This document shows positions 20,657 to 31,479 of a DNA stretch of 64,000 nt, piece after piece; within the stretch, counting starts at the first letter, position 1, and every line of letters begins with the position of its first letter. The DNA comes from Echinarachnius parma (Eukaryota; Echinodermata; Echinoidea; Clypeasteroida; Echinarachniidae), in NCBI GenBank assembly GCA_037951105.1, contig JBAMJV010008303.1, positions 62,001-126,000 on the forward strand, written 5' to 3'. The notes beneath the pieces are model-generated. The model had not been told where the DNA came from. It searched no databases and saw nothing but the letters and a program-made list of their open reading frames with translations. The translations under genes and the position numbers were made by a program.

Positions 20657-22503
20657 TTTTTTGGTCAAATTTTTATCAAAATTGATTTATGTATCGGCAC
20701 TGACACCAGTACCGAATTGGGTATTTCAAGATTTTGATAAATTGGTTTTTGACTTTTTGTGGAATGGAAACGATATAAGATTAAAGGGGGAGTACAGTTT
20801 TGGTAAGGCTGAACTTTAGTAACCAAACCTGGACAGTAACATTATAAACTAATAGTTATAACTCTACCATGCTCGAAAGGTATACAAAATTACAAACGAC
20901 TAAGTATAAAGCCTGTTATCATTCAAAAGGAGCCATTAAAACACAAGAGGGCGCTTTCTAAAAAGGCATTGGTTTCAACCATTTTTCATACAAAATGATG
21001 CATGCGATGTTTTATTGAAATAATGATTAAATAGAGAGATCATCAACAACTACTTAAAAAACGCTTTTGACAATTTTTGAAAAAGTGCAAGCATTTTTTT
21101 AATTTTTTGAAAAAATCATCTAATTATTTGGGCCCCAAATAATTATAAGATCAGATATATTAATTGATATTTCAGCCGTTTCTGGGTCGATTTTGACCAA
21201 ATAAAGTTTATTCTGCCATTAAAATTGCATGTTCTCTCAAATTCGACACTCAGTTTTTCATTACCTCACAAAAAATTGTGATGTGCAGCGCCCTCTCTAC
21301 CAAAACTTAACTACCCCTTTAAGCGAAATGTAATGTTCTTGGATTATTGTAGAGGTGGACTAAGATTAACTGACTTTCATTTATTTATTTTAGTGCAGAT
21401 GATTATGTGGGTAAAGAGACTTTTAACGGGGGTGCAAATATGGGATGGAAACAGTATTTTAACTATTTAACTAAAGATGTTGGAGGAACTTTGATATTTT
21501 ATAATAATGCAACCATAGTATATCTGAATTAGTATTACCAGCATTTTATAGAGACATGTTGGACGTTTGGATGGCCACAAAAACATTTTTGTTAAAAGAA
21601 AATACTTCTAAAAGGAATACGATTATTTATAATAATATATTTGTTTTTATCGATGGTCATGTTCCTTTCGATGAACAATTATTTAAAAAAAATATTTATA
21701 AGTTGTTGGGGAGGGCAATATAAAATCAAATGAGGAATTTCAAAGAAAAGGTTTAAATAGTTTAGAAATTATTAAAATACAACGTATTTTTCTTGGCATC
21801 CCCCCTTCATGGAAACAATTTTAAAATAAAAATACTCACTCAAATATAGATAGGGAATTAGATATGGATTTTATTATTTTTGAAAAGGTATATATGTTAG
21901 ATCAAATAACCTCAAAAATTATATACGCTTTTTTAAATTAAATAAGAGAGTAGAAAATCATATGCAGAACGAAATTTAGAACAGACTTATAATATTCATG
22001 GAAAAGATATACAATTAATATTTTTAAGACTTAGAAAATGCACATTGAATAGTAAGCTTAGAGAATTTCAATTTAAAATGCTTTATGATATTATATATAC
22101 TAAATTACATTTATATACATTTCAAATGGTTAATAGTAATTTATGTTCTTTTTGTGGTAAATATGAAGAAACTTACGAGCACTTATTTTGTCTTTGTGAG
22201 AAAGCAAAACCAATTTGGGAAGAGTATGGGAATTTATTTAATTTAGTAGAGATTACAAATATAAATTGAAAAGGTATCCAAGTAGGGATAGTTGAGTTAA
22301 ACATAGGGAAGGAGCAGTTATTAAATCATATAATAATTTTGATAACATATATGATATTTATAGATAGTAAAAATAGAAATAAACCACCAACTCGTTTGGA
22401 GATTAAGAAAAGATTATTAGAAAATAGAAAGGAGGAGAAGAAATTAGCTGGGGACCGAGGTACACTAACATATCATTTTAGAAAGTGGGACAATTTAGAA
22501 TAG
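20657..22503 (+). pseudogene. L1/Tx1-like LINE ORF2 3' fragment, copy 2
   Basis: Encodes FLSKLIYVSALTPVPNW, then FDFLWNGND up to the TTAA insertion at 20785-21318, then GGLRLTDFH, WKQYFNYLTKDVGG, and a zf-RVT-like knuckle at about 22138-22200 (CSFC, HLFCLC). A long C-terminal stretch with RLEIKKRLLENRKEEKK and HFRKWDNLE ends in a stop near 22503. Several frameshifts make it a pseudogene. Family knowledge places this region after the reverse-transcriptase domain. Confidence 0.8.
20785..21318. mobile_element. 534-bp TTAA-flanked miniature element, block M copy
   Basis: TTAA at 20781-20784 and 21319-21322. Sequence nearly identical to 9541-10057. It separates two parts of the LINE ORF that otherwise read on, giving a clean ORF-interrupting insertion. 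Confidence 0.87.
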
Positions 22504-22667
22504 CTTCGTGCAGAATAAATTAGGGAAGGCGAAAAGAAGCAATAAATGAACATGGCTGATATAATGGTCGAGATTCTCACAAGATGTAGGCATGTTTTCA
22601 GTGGATGTGTGTGTGGGTGTCTGTGCACGCGTGTGTATGTGTGTATGTAAGTGCTTGTATGGGTGTT

Positions 22668-22953
22668 TACAGATCAACAAAAGTCAGCATGCATTTGTAA
22701 TTTAGTCACCCTTTAAAGGACAGTCAAACCCATTTTAACCACCATATGTCTATGCAGACCAAATTTTTGTGAAGAAAACATGCTATGTATCCATTGTATG
22801 GTTTTGTAGGAAGGTTTGACACCATTATTATATATACTAGTACACATTATTGCATTCTCACTTGAAGTTTGGTTCTGCACGAGAGGTCATGAGTTCAAAC
22901 CCCGGTTCAGACCCCCGGCCTTCTAGACAAGCGCTTGGCATCGGAGTAGGGTA
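22668..22953. other. Unassigned stretch with a tRNA B-box-like sequence
   Basis: Non-repetitive DNA with GAGTTCAAACCCC near 22890, resembling a Pol III B box (GGTTCGANTCC) and hinting at a tRNA-derived SINE remnant. No matching A box was placed, so this is only a possibility. Confidence 0.3.
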
Positions 22954-22961
22954 ATAGTAGC

Positions 22962-23088
22962 CAATGGCGTACCCAGGATTTTTTTAAGGGGGGGGTTATT
23001 TTGTAAAAAATTCCAAGCCGAGACCAAGTACCTTCAAAATTTTCGAGACCGAGACCTAGTAGCTTCAAAGTTGAAAACCTCTCTCAGT

Positions 23089-23120
<32 letters not shown>

Positions 23121-23211
23121 GTCCACAGAAAATTTTCGAAGCCGAGACCAAGTACTTTCAAAATTTTCGAGACCGAGACCTAGTACCTTCAAAGTTGAAA
23201 ACCTCTCTCAG

Positions 23212-23243
<32 letters not shown>

Positions 23244-23622
23244 ATAGAAAATTTTCGAAGCCGAGATCCAGTACTTTCAAAGTTGAAAACCCCTTTCAGT
23301 GGGGGGGGGGGGGGGGGGGGGGTGGGGGTGGGGGGGTCCGTAAAAAAAAATCAAAGTCAAGACCAAGTACTTTCTAAATTTTCGAGCCTGACACCGAAGA
23401 TCTTCAACAAAATTTGGGGCCGAGACCGGGGTTTAGCCGGTCGTCACCAGGTTTTGGTCGGTCGAGACAAGGTTTTAGACAGTCGAGACCGCTTAAAAGT
23501 AATCTCGAGACCGGTTAAAATTTTAAAAGGGGGGGGGGGTTCAAACCCCCCAAAACAGCCATTTTGGGGTCAAGGGGGGGGGGTTTGAACCCCCCAAACC
23601 CCCCCCCCTGGGTACGCCTATG
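22962..23622. mobile_element. hAT-like miniature element with poly-G minisatellite
   Basis: Terminal inverted repeats CAATGGCGTACCCAGG and CCTGGGTACGCCTATG are flanked by an 8-bp duplication ATAGTAGC (22954-22961 and 23623-23630), the hAT hallmark. The inside holds units of about 80-125 bp with GCCGAGACC-AAGTAC text, three of them ending in G-runs of about 20-30 bases (23091, 23213, 23301). No transposase. Open frames are Gly-rich artefacts. Confidence 0.85.
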
Positions 23623-23648
23623 ATAGTAGCAATGAGCTACCTTTTGGT

Positions 23649-23910
23649 CATTACGTTTCACTAAGTTGGCCGTGATCTCCACCACGGTGGAAATCAACTC
23701 AACCATTTTAATAGCTTTCGTCAACATTCTATGCCCTGTTAACTGCCCCCAGAGACCTAGTGGTATTATAGAGATAATCTCCTCCGGTTACACGCAGTAA
23801 ACCGATAAGAACTATGTAAACGGTGATAAAATTCTACTAGAGGCACGAATCTCTCAACCTCTCCTCAGGCCTGAGAAGCGGATATTTTCTAACTTGGGTG
23901 AAACGTAATG
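23649..23910. mobile_element. MITE with CATTACGTTTCAC ends, copy 1
   Basis: 262 bp beginning CATTACGTTTCACTAAGTT and ending AACTTGGGTGAAACGTAATG, imperfect inverted ends of about 20 bp. The reverse-complement copy is at 28081-28356. The interior contains CCTCAGGCCTGAG and CCACGGTGG palindromes. Confidence 0.85.
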
Positions 23911-24758
23911 GTAAATAAAACATTCTTATTATCATTATAACATTACCGTATGCAAATTTGTTTCACAGCTAGTTGAACAGGAAAAGAAATATTAAAGCCT
24001 CTTTGCAATTCTAACATTCTAAAATCAGTTTTGTATTGAATACTCAAATTAAAATTTACGTATAGATTCTTTGGTGGTTTCCAAGGGCTCTATTATGCTT
24101 TTTTTTTCTCTTTTTTTTTTTTTTTTGGGGGGGGGGGGGGGGAATAAATGGCCCAAAGTTTATGTGAGATTCGTTTTTGTCACTACCTGTTGAATATTAG
24201 AGATATATAATCCCCATGTATTATGGAGTCCAGGGATAATGATGTGTGTATTATAATGTATATATTGCAGAGCTATTATTTAACATGTCCCTTTAACCAA
24301 TCACAGATTATTATATTTGGATATACACATCTATCCCATAGACCCTAGTTTTAGATACTTATAGTACTGTAAATCGGACTCGGTTGTCAATGGCTTGATG
24401 GTTACACAAACATTTAGTACAACAAATTCAGACATTTTTTTTTGCTCACATTTTATCTTTCATCGAATAAGAGAAGTGAGGAGGGCGTTAAGTCGTGTTT
24501 GGCTTTAATGATTTCTTATTTTGGGAATATTTATCAAAAATAAAAGTGAGCTAAAGTTTGGTTTATACAAGGCTTCCCAAACATGATGTTCCAAATTACA
24601 CAATGTGACTTAGTGCCCTTCTCTGTTCTCAAATGACGCAAGTCCACAAGTTTACTTTTTATACAAGCAATGAAGCACATAGAATTTCCATGCAACAATA
24701 ATACAAATGTATCTGAAAATGTATGAATTCCATGAAATGTACATGTTCTAAAAGATAA
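23911..24758. other. Intergenic DNA before duplication copy B
   Basis: AT-rich. A poly-T run followed by about 16 G lies at 24099-24142. Nothing else recognised. Confidence 0.6.
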
Positions 24759-25147
24759 CAGATTCCATTGATTATAATGACATTCCAATTGTGCCCACAT
24801 TAAAGCTTCTAACATTGATTTTCTACTATCATCTGCTTTATACCAATGTTGTCAAACACTTTTTATACACATTTCATATTTCTATGTTTATATCTGATAC
24901 TAATGACAAAATATCATGAATCATTGTGAATATGCTATATAATATACAGTAACTACAACCAAAATTATGCCTATCCGTTTTTTATTTCTTCTGTTGATGT
25001 CTCTATTGTTCATGAAGTGAAAACAATTTAAATGTGCATACGTGTGCAAGGCGACTGGAAGGGGTAGGGATTTGTGGTGGTATTAAAACAAATGGTTGTT
25101 TGCATCTTCAATTCAAGCTGGCTGTGTGTGAAAGGTGTGCTTATTTG

Positions 25148-25218
25148 TGACTGTGTGTGTGTGTGTGTGTGTATGCGTGTGTGCGTGTGTGTGTGCGTGC
25201 GTGTGTGTGTGTGTGTGC
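25148..25218. repeat. (TG)n microsatellite, copy B
   Basis: Counterpart of 384-470 with a different array length and interruptions. Confidence 0.9.
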
Positions 25219-25348
25219 ATTTCGGTGTTTGTGAGTGACTGTGTTTCATGGTGAATGTTTGCATATCGTGTGTATTTACTTGAGTATGATACATTTGCTT
25301 TTACGATCAGTATTGTGTGCCAGGTATTTTGCATCAATTCAAACATCT

Positions 25349-26320
25349 ACAAAGAAAATTATTATTCATAAGTAGGACTAATAATTAAGGTTGACATGTT
25401 GTTTATTATTAATGTGAAATGCAGTAAATATCAGCTACGTTTATTGACATACAAAGATTTCAACTAAACTCATTAAAATCGTATAATTATGTTTCCTGCT
25501 TCAGACGTGCTAAGTGTGACAATACAAGTATATAGTAATAAAGACAGCAAGGTGGTTTTTATAAAGGGAACCTCAATAGTGAGTCATCATTACAAATGTT
25601 ACGGTGCCAACTCCAATTTTACATACAATTATATAAAATTATGTCTCGAATTATTATCAGTCTTAGATGTAAACACACGTTGTGTCAGTTTATGAATTAA
25701 ATTCAACACATTGTTGGTAATTTCGTCCATTAATAATTTTCCGATGAACTGGTAAAAACGACGCCAAATACGCTATTGACAGCTTACACTGTTATCTAAT
25801 CCACTCTCTGAAATCGGACAAATGTTTATATTAATAATATTCTTTCTAGCTAATAAATTGCGACGCTAATCGCTACATAACATTCAGCATCAATATACTT
25901 ATGTTTTAAGTGATCCATTCGCCTCATCAGATGTTTTCCAAACGAGATATCTGAGACAATATTGTTGTAAGATTCTTCTGTATGATGTGAGAGGGCACTG
26001 TTTACCCATCGATCATGCACTTCACATCGAGTTTGTCTACAATCGAAAAGCGTTTCTGGAACGATTTTCATTCAATCACAATATGGAGACATTTGACATA
26101 ATTACTAGTACCATGTTATTCTTCTGTTACCGTATACAGCTAAACAGCAAGACAAAAGAAATGTAACAGCTCAAAGAGATTTTGGTTGAATTTGACAAAG
26201 TTGATGGATCACTTAAACTCGAATGTAATACCAGTACAGCTCAAACTCCAAATTAGATGTCACAATGTATATTCTGATAAATATGATCACTATGCATAAT
26301 TAAAAGAAAATGTGTATGAA
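25349..26320. other. Non-coding flank of duplication B
   Basis: Copy of 600-1571 with almost no differences. No gene supported. Confidence 0.6.
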
Positions 26321-26920
26321 ATAAACCGAACACAAAAAGTAACTTCACCCCTAAGCAATTGCCCATAATTTCATAACCAAGAATCGTTTCAAGATTTCGT
26401 CTTGCCAATATATCCATATGGTAGTTAGGAAAACAATGTGTAAAAATAAGAGGTAACCATTAATCCATGGTTGAGTGACACACATTACAGAAAAAATAGT
26501 CATATTTCAAAATTTGCAGAAGTATTATCATCATTACAAATTATTGAGAGTTGGAAATTAAACAATGCACTGTTTTACAATTGCAATTAATGCATTTTAC
26601 CACATGTGCCATCAAAAAATCTAAATGAATGGAATATCAAACAGCATTGTTTCATAAACCATGGTCAATGCATTCCGCCACATGTGCGGATTCACAACAA
26701 TGTACAGGCACGCGCAATACCTTGTGACTTTTGAATTGGGCCATTTTGTCTTTAATCTGTGCTCATTCAGCCATAAAGTAATGAATATCTCTGATTTTCG
26801 CACATATCGAACATGACAACTGTGCCAATATTGTGGTAAGATGACATCTTGAAACAATAATCGGTTATGAAATTATGGGCAATTGCTTAGGGGTGAAGTT
26901 ACTTTTTGTGTTCGGTTTAT
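26321..26920. mobile_element. 600-bp palindromic element, copy B
   Basis: Duplicate of 1572-2172, with arms pairing around a centre near 26620. Confidence 0.8.
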
Positions 26921-27213
26921 ATATCTCGCGTACATAGTGCTGCTGCGTATATTGATGATATTCGATCACAACGATTCTTACATTTACATATCATTCTAAA
27001 CCTTGTTGCTTGTAGATACAAACCACGTACACTTTTAGACAGCAGGCCATACGAGTTATATGTGTATATTTGTTTGATTTCGTGACCACCCTCTATGGAT
27101 TTTGTTTCCTTTCATATGATGAAGCAGTATGAACCCTCTAAACAACATATTTTATTTCACAAGCTCAACTCTTGTACATTGATGAGTTATCATGATTTTA
27201 ATTGTTCATAATT

Positions 27214-27978
27214 AGCCAATCAGTAGCGCCGTACAAGCTTTACCGGACGATTTGTGATTGGTATTGACCAATCACTAACGACCATAGTAAACTTACACGT
27301 AGGAAAGTCGCGTACATGTACCGTATTATGCATCGCAACCCTCGCACAACAATGGCAGTCTCTACAGATGAGGACTGCACACACCAAGAACAGTAATTTT
27401 GGTAGTGTAGTTTTTGTTTTAGGTCGCTGTGTATGAGACCATGTCGGGCGCCAAATTTTGTCAATTTTTACATATTATAGTCACTGCTAGTTTAACCGCA
27501 CTCCCTGCCCGCAATACAATTGAACGATCACGCCCATTCTCTCGGCACACGGCTGAGTGCACACTAACAATAGTGCGCTTCGTTCAGCGGTATGAAAGGC
27601 GGCATTTGCGATATATCAAGTACTGGTTCGGTACAGCGCCAGCGGTAACAAGCGATGTAGCGTCTTGCAATTTCTGTCTGGTCCCCTTCTAATTCCTTCC
27701 ATTTGTTCACAAATTGTGAATAACGTGACCATGTATTATCAGAAAAGGGTACCACAGTGGATTTCTTGGCAGGGAAAATGCACATAAAACAATTTTTCCC
27801 ACTGTCCACCGGACTGCACTCCTCATCCGTAGAGGCTGCCATTGTTGTGCGAGGGTAGTGATGCATAACGGTACATGTACGCGACTTTCCTACGTGTAAG
27901 TTTACTATGGTCGTTAGTGATTGGTCAATACCAATCACAAATCGTCCGGTAAAGCTTGTACGGCGCTACTGATTGGCT
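27214..27978. mobile_element. 765-bp element with about 150-bp inverted repeats
   Basis: AGCCAATCAGTAGCGCCGTA at the left is the exact reverse complement of the right end, and pairing continues through the CGCGTACATGTAC and CTCGCACAACAATGGCAG segments for about 150 bp. The interior (about 27370-27820) contains an open frame on the minus strand. Confidence 0.87.
27564..27938 (-). CDS. 124-aa open frame inside the inverted-repeat element
   Basis: Runs from the right arm into the interior. The middle reads CFMCIFPAKKSTVVPFSDNT, then WSRYSQFVNKWKELEG, with composition typical of a folded domain and a CxxC pair. No family recognised and no DDE motif visible, so it is not shown to be a transposase. 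It could be a captured gene fragment. The leader lies within the terminal repeat. Confidence 0.3.
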   Translation of the reverse strand: MIGIDQSLTTIVNLHVGKSRTCTVMHHYPRTTMAASTDEECSPVDSGKNCFMCIFPAKKSTVVPFSDNTWSRYSQFVNKWKELEGDQTEIARRYIACYRWRCTEPVLDISQMPPFIPLNEAHYC

Positions 27979-28080
27979 TTATACGTATGAGGTTACATAC
28001 GATTGAAACATCCCTTTTATCCCTTCTAAATTCATTTACAAACTAACGTACAAGAAGTACGCTTGTGAAAAGTGACAGTA

Positions 28081-28356
28081 CATTACGTTTCACCCAAGTT
28101 AGAAAATATCCGCTTCTCAGGCCTGAGGAGAGGTTGAGAGATTCGTGCCTCTAGTAGAATTTTATCACCGTTTACACCGTTCTTATCGGTTTACTGCGTG
28201 TAACCGGAGGAGATTATCTCTATAATACCACTAGGTCTCGGGGGGGGGGGGGGGGGGGGCAGTTAACAGGGCATGGAATGTTGACGAAAGCTATTAAAAT
28301 GGTTGAGTTGATTTCCACCGTGGTGGAGATCACGGCTAACTTAGTGAAACGTAATG
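28081..28356. mobile_element. MITE with CATTACGTTTCAC ends, copy 2 (inverted)
   Basis: Reverse-complement copy of 23649-23910 that has gained a poly-G run of about 20 at 28240-28259, where copy 1 has only CCCCC. Confidence 0.85.
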
Positions 28357-28791
28357 ATTAATTTTATATTTATTTCATAATTGTCATGCTGTTTTGGTGC
28401 CCACCCTTTTTGGTGGTCACGAAATGGAATAATTCAGAGCACCAGCTGCCTGCCTATTTCTAGTAAAACGAGAAGTAATTGAAATGTATATACAATCGCC
28501 TGCATAAGCATGATAAAACGATGAATAATATTATATTGAAGATTAATGAAAGTTAATTTTGTCAATATCAATTCCATATTTGCAATTATTATTATTATCA
28601 TGTATATGTTCACATCCTTTGAAATTACAGGCTTGACTAATGATACGGCTCGTTAATACATTTCGACATACTGATGACCCCAATGTCCCCATTATCATTA
28701 ATTACTGGCTACGTAAAGTAAGTACTAAGTAGTAAATAGATTGTGTAGTGTTTATGCAGTGAACGTTATGTACAACTTTGTATTAAATTAA

Positions 28792-29314
28792 AGGGATAGT
28801 TGAGTATTGGTCAAACTTAACTTTAGTAACCAAAACCTGCACCATTACGGTACAAAGTAATAGATATAACTTCACCAATTACAAACGACTAAGTAAAACC
28901 CCTGTTATCATTCAAAAAGAGCCGTTACAACTCAAGAGGGTGCTATTTAAAACAAAATAATCATTGGTTTTAGCCTTTTTTCATACACAATTGTGCATTT
29001 AATGTTTGTTAAAATAATGATTCAATAGAGATATCATCAACAACTTTTTAAAAACCTATTCTGATTTGTTTTAAAGTAGTCTTCGAGCATTTTTTGATTT
29101 GTTAAAAAAAAGTCTAAATATCGCCCGGTGATTGCCGGTGAAGAACATTTTGAATAAAAATATATTTATGAATATTTCAGCCGTTTCTGAACCGATTTTG
29201 ATCAAATAAAGTTTATTCTGTCATTCAAATTGTATGTTCTTTCGAATTTGACAGTCAGTTTTTCATTATCTCACAAAAAAATATCGGGGGGCACTTCGGG
29301 AAATACCACTACCT
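28792..29314. mobile_element. 523-bp TTAA-flanked miniature element with empty site in copy A
   Basis: TTAA at 28788-28791 and 29315-29318. Copy A at about 2607-2625 has the uninterrupted site with TGAA in place of TTAA. Ends AGGGATAGTTGAG and CACTACCT. Same family as 9541-10057. Confidence 0.85.
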
Positions 29315-29366
29315 TTAAGTATTCGAATATTTCTTCAGATTCTCGCCGCTAAGAAAATTGATTGCA

Positions 29367-31333
29367 GGGCAATTCCAAGCAAACATTGACATAAGCACCC
29401 ATTTTTCAAATTCGTCAAATCATAACATATTTGGTATCAAAATAAAGCTAAAAGATTAAACTATTCAGAAATGCATTTCGTTCAAAAAATTTGTTTGCGT
29501 AAACTATTATTTTTTTAGCATAAATTAACTTCTAATATACTTGTAAATATTAAGCTTAAAAGAGCTGCAAAAATAGGTTTTCATAAAATTTTCTTTCAGT
29601 GTTGGTAAGATCATTACTTCAATTTATCAGATAAATATCTATTTCGGCATTTTCGGTCTTTGTTCTGCTTCAGTGACTGTCTCATTTATAGTCATCAATA
29701 TGTCACGCTGTTACCCTAAAAACAGGTATTTTTAATATTTCTGGAAAAATATCAATGGGAATGAAATTATTTTTTGTTTCTTCTTCATTCGCCCATATGG
29801 CTATATTATGGATGCTAAATAGCAGCATTATCTTTTACCACTAATTAATCTAAGCAATATCAATTTGGTCACGCTGTTACTTTTGGGGTAACAGCGTGAC
29901 ACAACCTACTTGATCTCCATTGATATAATACACTAGACAAAATCAAATAATGAAATATGTGTTTTGTTTAGGTATGCTCGGGTATTGCTCATGCTTTGAT
30001 TATATGAATGGGGTCAGTTGATAATGTTTCCATCACAAAGTTACCCGAGTCATAAATGTGTAGGGGTTGTATGTCCGTCTGTCTGTATGTGCATATGTAC
30101 ATTAGTGTTCCTTTTTTTGCAATATCTCAAGAATCATTGGATGGATTTTGTTCAAACTTTGTACAACACATGTATTCAGGGGTACGGATTATCTGATACA
30201 TTTTGGGGCCATGAGGTCAAAGGTCAAAGGTCACATAGCTAATTAATATGCAAAAAATATATTATTCTCAAGATATTTCAAGAATCCTTCAAGGATGACA
30301 TGATAATTAATACTGGTATGCGTCCAGTGAAGTAGATGACCTGATTATAGAATGTGGTCATGGGGTCAAAGGTCAACAGGTCAAATTATTGTAGTTTATT
30401 TTTTATCTCACAACAAAAAATTTTGAATTAATGTTAGAAAGAGTATTGTAGGTAAAAGAAAATTCTCTGAAAATGTTTGGAGCACAGGTCAAAGGTCACT
30501 CGGATAATTACCAATTCAAACACAAAAACTTACTGACATTGAAATCATGTTACATGAAACAAATCACTTGTAGATATGCACTGTGCAGACAGAAAATTAA
30601 ACATTTGTATGCTAATTTGAGAAATAAGGTCAAAGGTCAGATGTCAAATGTCTAATATTTCATTGTTGCAATTAAGTATGCATTTTGGTTTTGATATTTG
30701 ATGGTTCACCGAACTAAATTCTGAAAAAGAAAAGAATTTCAGTTATGTCCAAAAACATTTTTTTTTATCAATAGAGGGCGCTAGGCTGCAAATTTGTGTC
30801 ATGCGAACCATCATTTCAGAGCATCTGGGTTATATTACCCATTCATCTAGTTCTGTATAGATTCTGGATCACTACATCCAAATTATATAATCTTATTCAT
30901 CTTATCAATATCTCTCGTATATATAACATGTACAATTCAGAGGTCACGGTGTTACCGTCACGCTGTTACCGTGCACAGATACGTTTATGATATCATATTT
31001 ACTATGAACATTAGATTTTATCTACATTTTTATTTGGATGTTCTAGCTTGATGTCTAGTACAAAGAATCAATGTGACAAAATTGCAAAATGTTCCTGTAG
31101 TTCACAGAGAAACCCATGTCTTTTTGCCGTCACGCTGTTACCGCAGATATTTATATTCATAATTCATAATTTAGTGGGAATTCTGACTTTCTTTCCTATT
31201 GTAAATAATTGGTAGGATAGTGGTAACAGATGCATATCAAAATTTGGTTCTGGACATTTTATTTTGTGAGTTATTTAGACTTTCATCGTGAGAAACACCC
31301 TCCGACCGTCACGCTGTTACCTTGGAATTGCCC
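29367..31333. mobile_element. 1.97-kb DNA element with repeated CACGCTGTTACC motif (element E2)
   Basis: Begins GGGCAATTCCAAG and ends CTTGGAATTGCCC, a 13-bp perfect terminal inverted repeat, flanked by TGCA (29363-29366 and 31334-31337). Copy A has a single TGCA at the same site near 2660, so the boundaries are exact. TCACGCTGTTACC copies lie near 29703, 29869, 30958, 31130 and 31309, a TCACGGTGTTACC variant near 30952 and an inverted copy at 29887. The last abuts the right terminus, as in E1. No transposase ORF. Confidence 0.92.
30015..30660. repeat. Tandem AGGTCA direct-repeat array inside E2
   Basis: Units of about 125-150 bp, each containing AGGTCAAAGGTCA or a near match at 30214 (three half-sites in a row), 30363, 30486 and 30627. 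The half-site spacing of one base matches the DR1 class bound by HNF4/RXR-type nuclear receptors. Probably a repeat nested in E2. Confidence 0.75.
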
Positions 31334-31479
31334 TGCATCGTAGTTTGGTGAGTCTACTCAAGTGGTATAAAAAATGATAAGATATTTAATAGACAGCAAA
31401 TAAATGACTTATTACGTATTTATGTCGATCATAACAGTTTGGCCGTACGATCGATAATCAACAACAATGTACTTCAAAA

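Larger units (their letters stand above)
14241..22667. repeat. Middle duplicated block M (copy of 7307-11445)
   Basis: Matches copy A from 7307-7323, then jumps to 7883 (a deletion of about 560 bp of TLR upstream sequence), then follows A through the TTAA elements and LINE to about 11445. It carries the 4.77-kb palindrome as an insertion at 14591-19359. It therefore contains the distal TLR upstream region without a TLR gene. Confidence 0.85.
27039..28454. mobile_element. Composite insertion specific to copy B
   Basis: Copy A reads through this site near 2283. Flanks ACTTTTAG (27031-27038) and ATTTCTAG (28455-28462) could be a diverged 8-bp duplication. The outer parts contain inverted CGTGACCACC / GGTGGTCACG segments (27080 and 28410). 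Two further elements are nested inside: 27214-27978 and 28081-28356. Confidence 0.7.

Noticed and set aside
22880-22930. tRNA gene
   Set aside because: Only a B-box-like stretch is present; no cloverleaf, anticodon arm or A box could be drawn.
23087-23588. Gly-rich frames
   Set aside because: Translations of poly-G runs in a mobile element.
27254-27692. Plus-strand frames inside the 765-bp element
   Set aside because: They mirror the inverted terminal repeats and have no domain-like composition.
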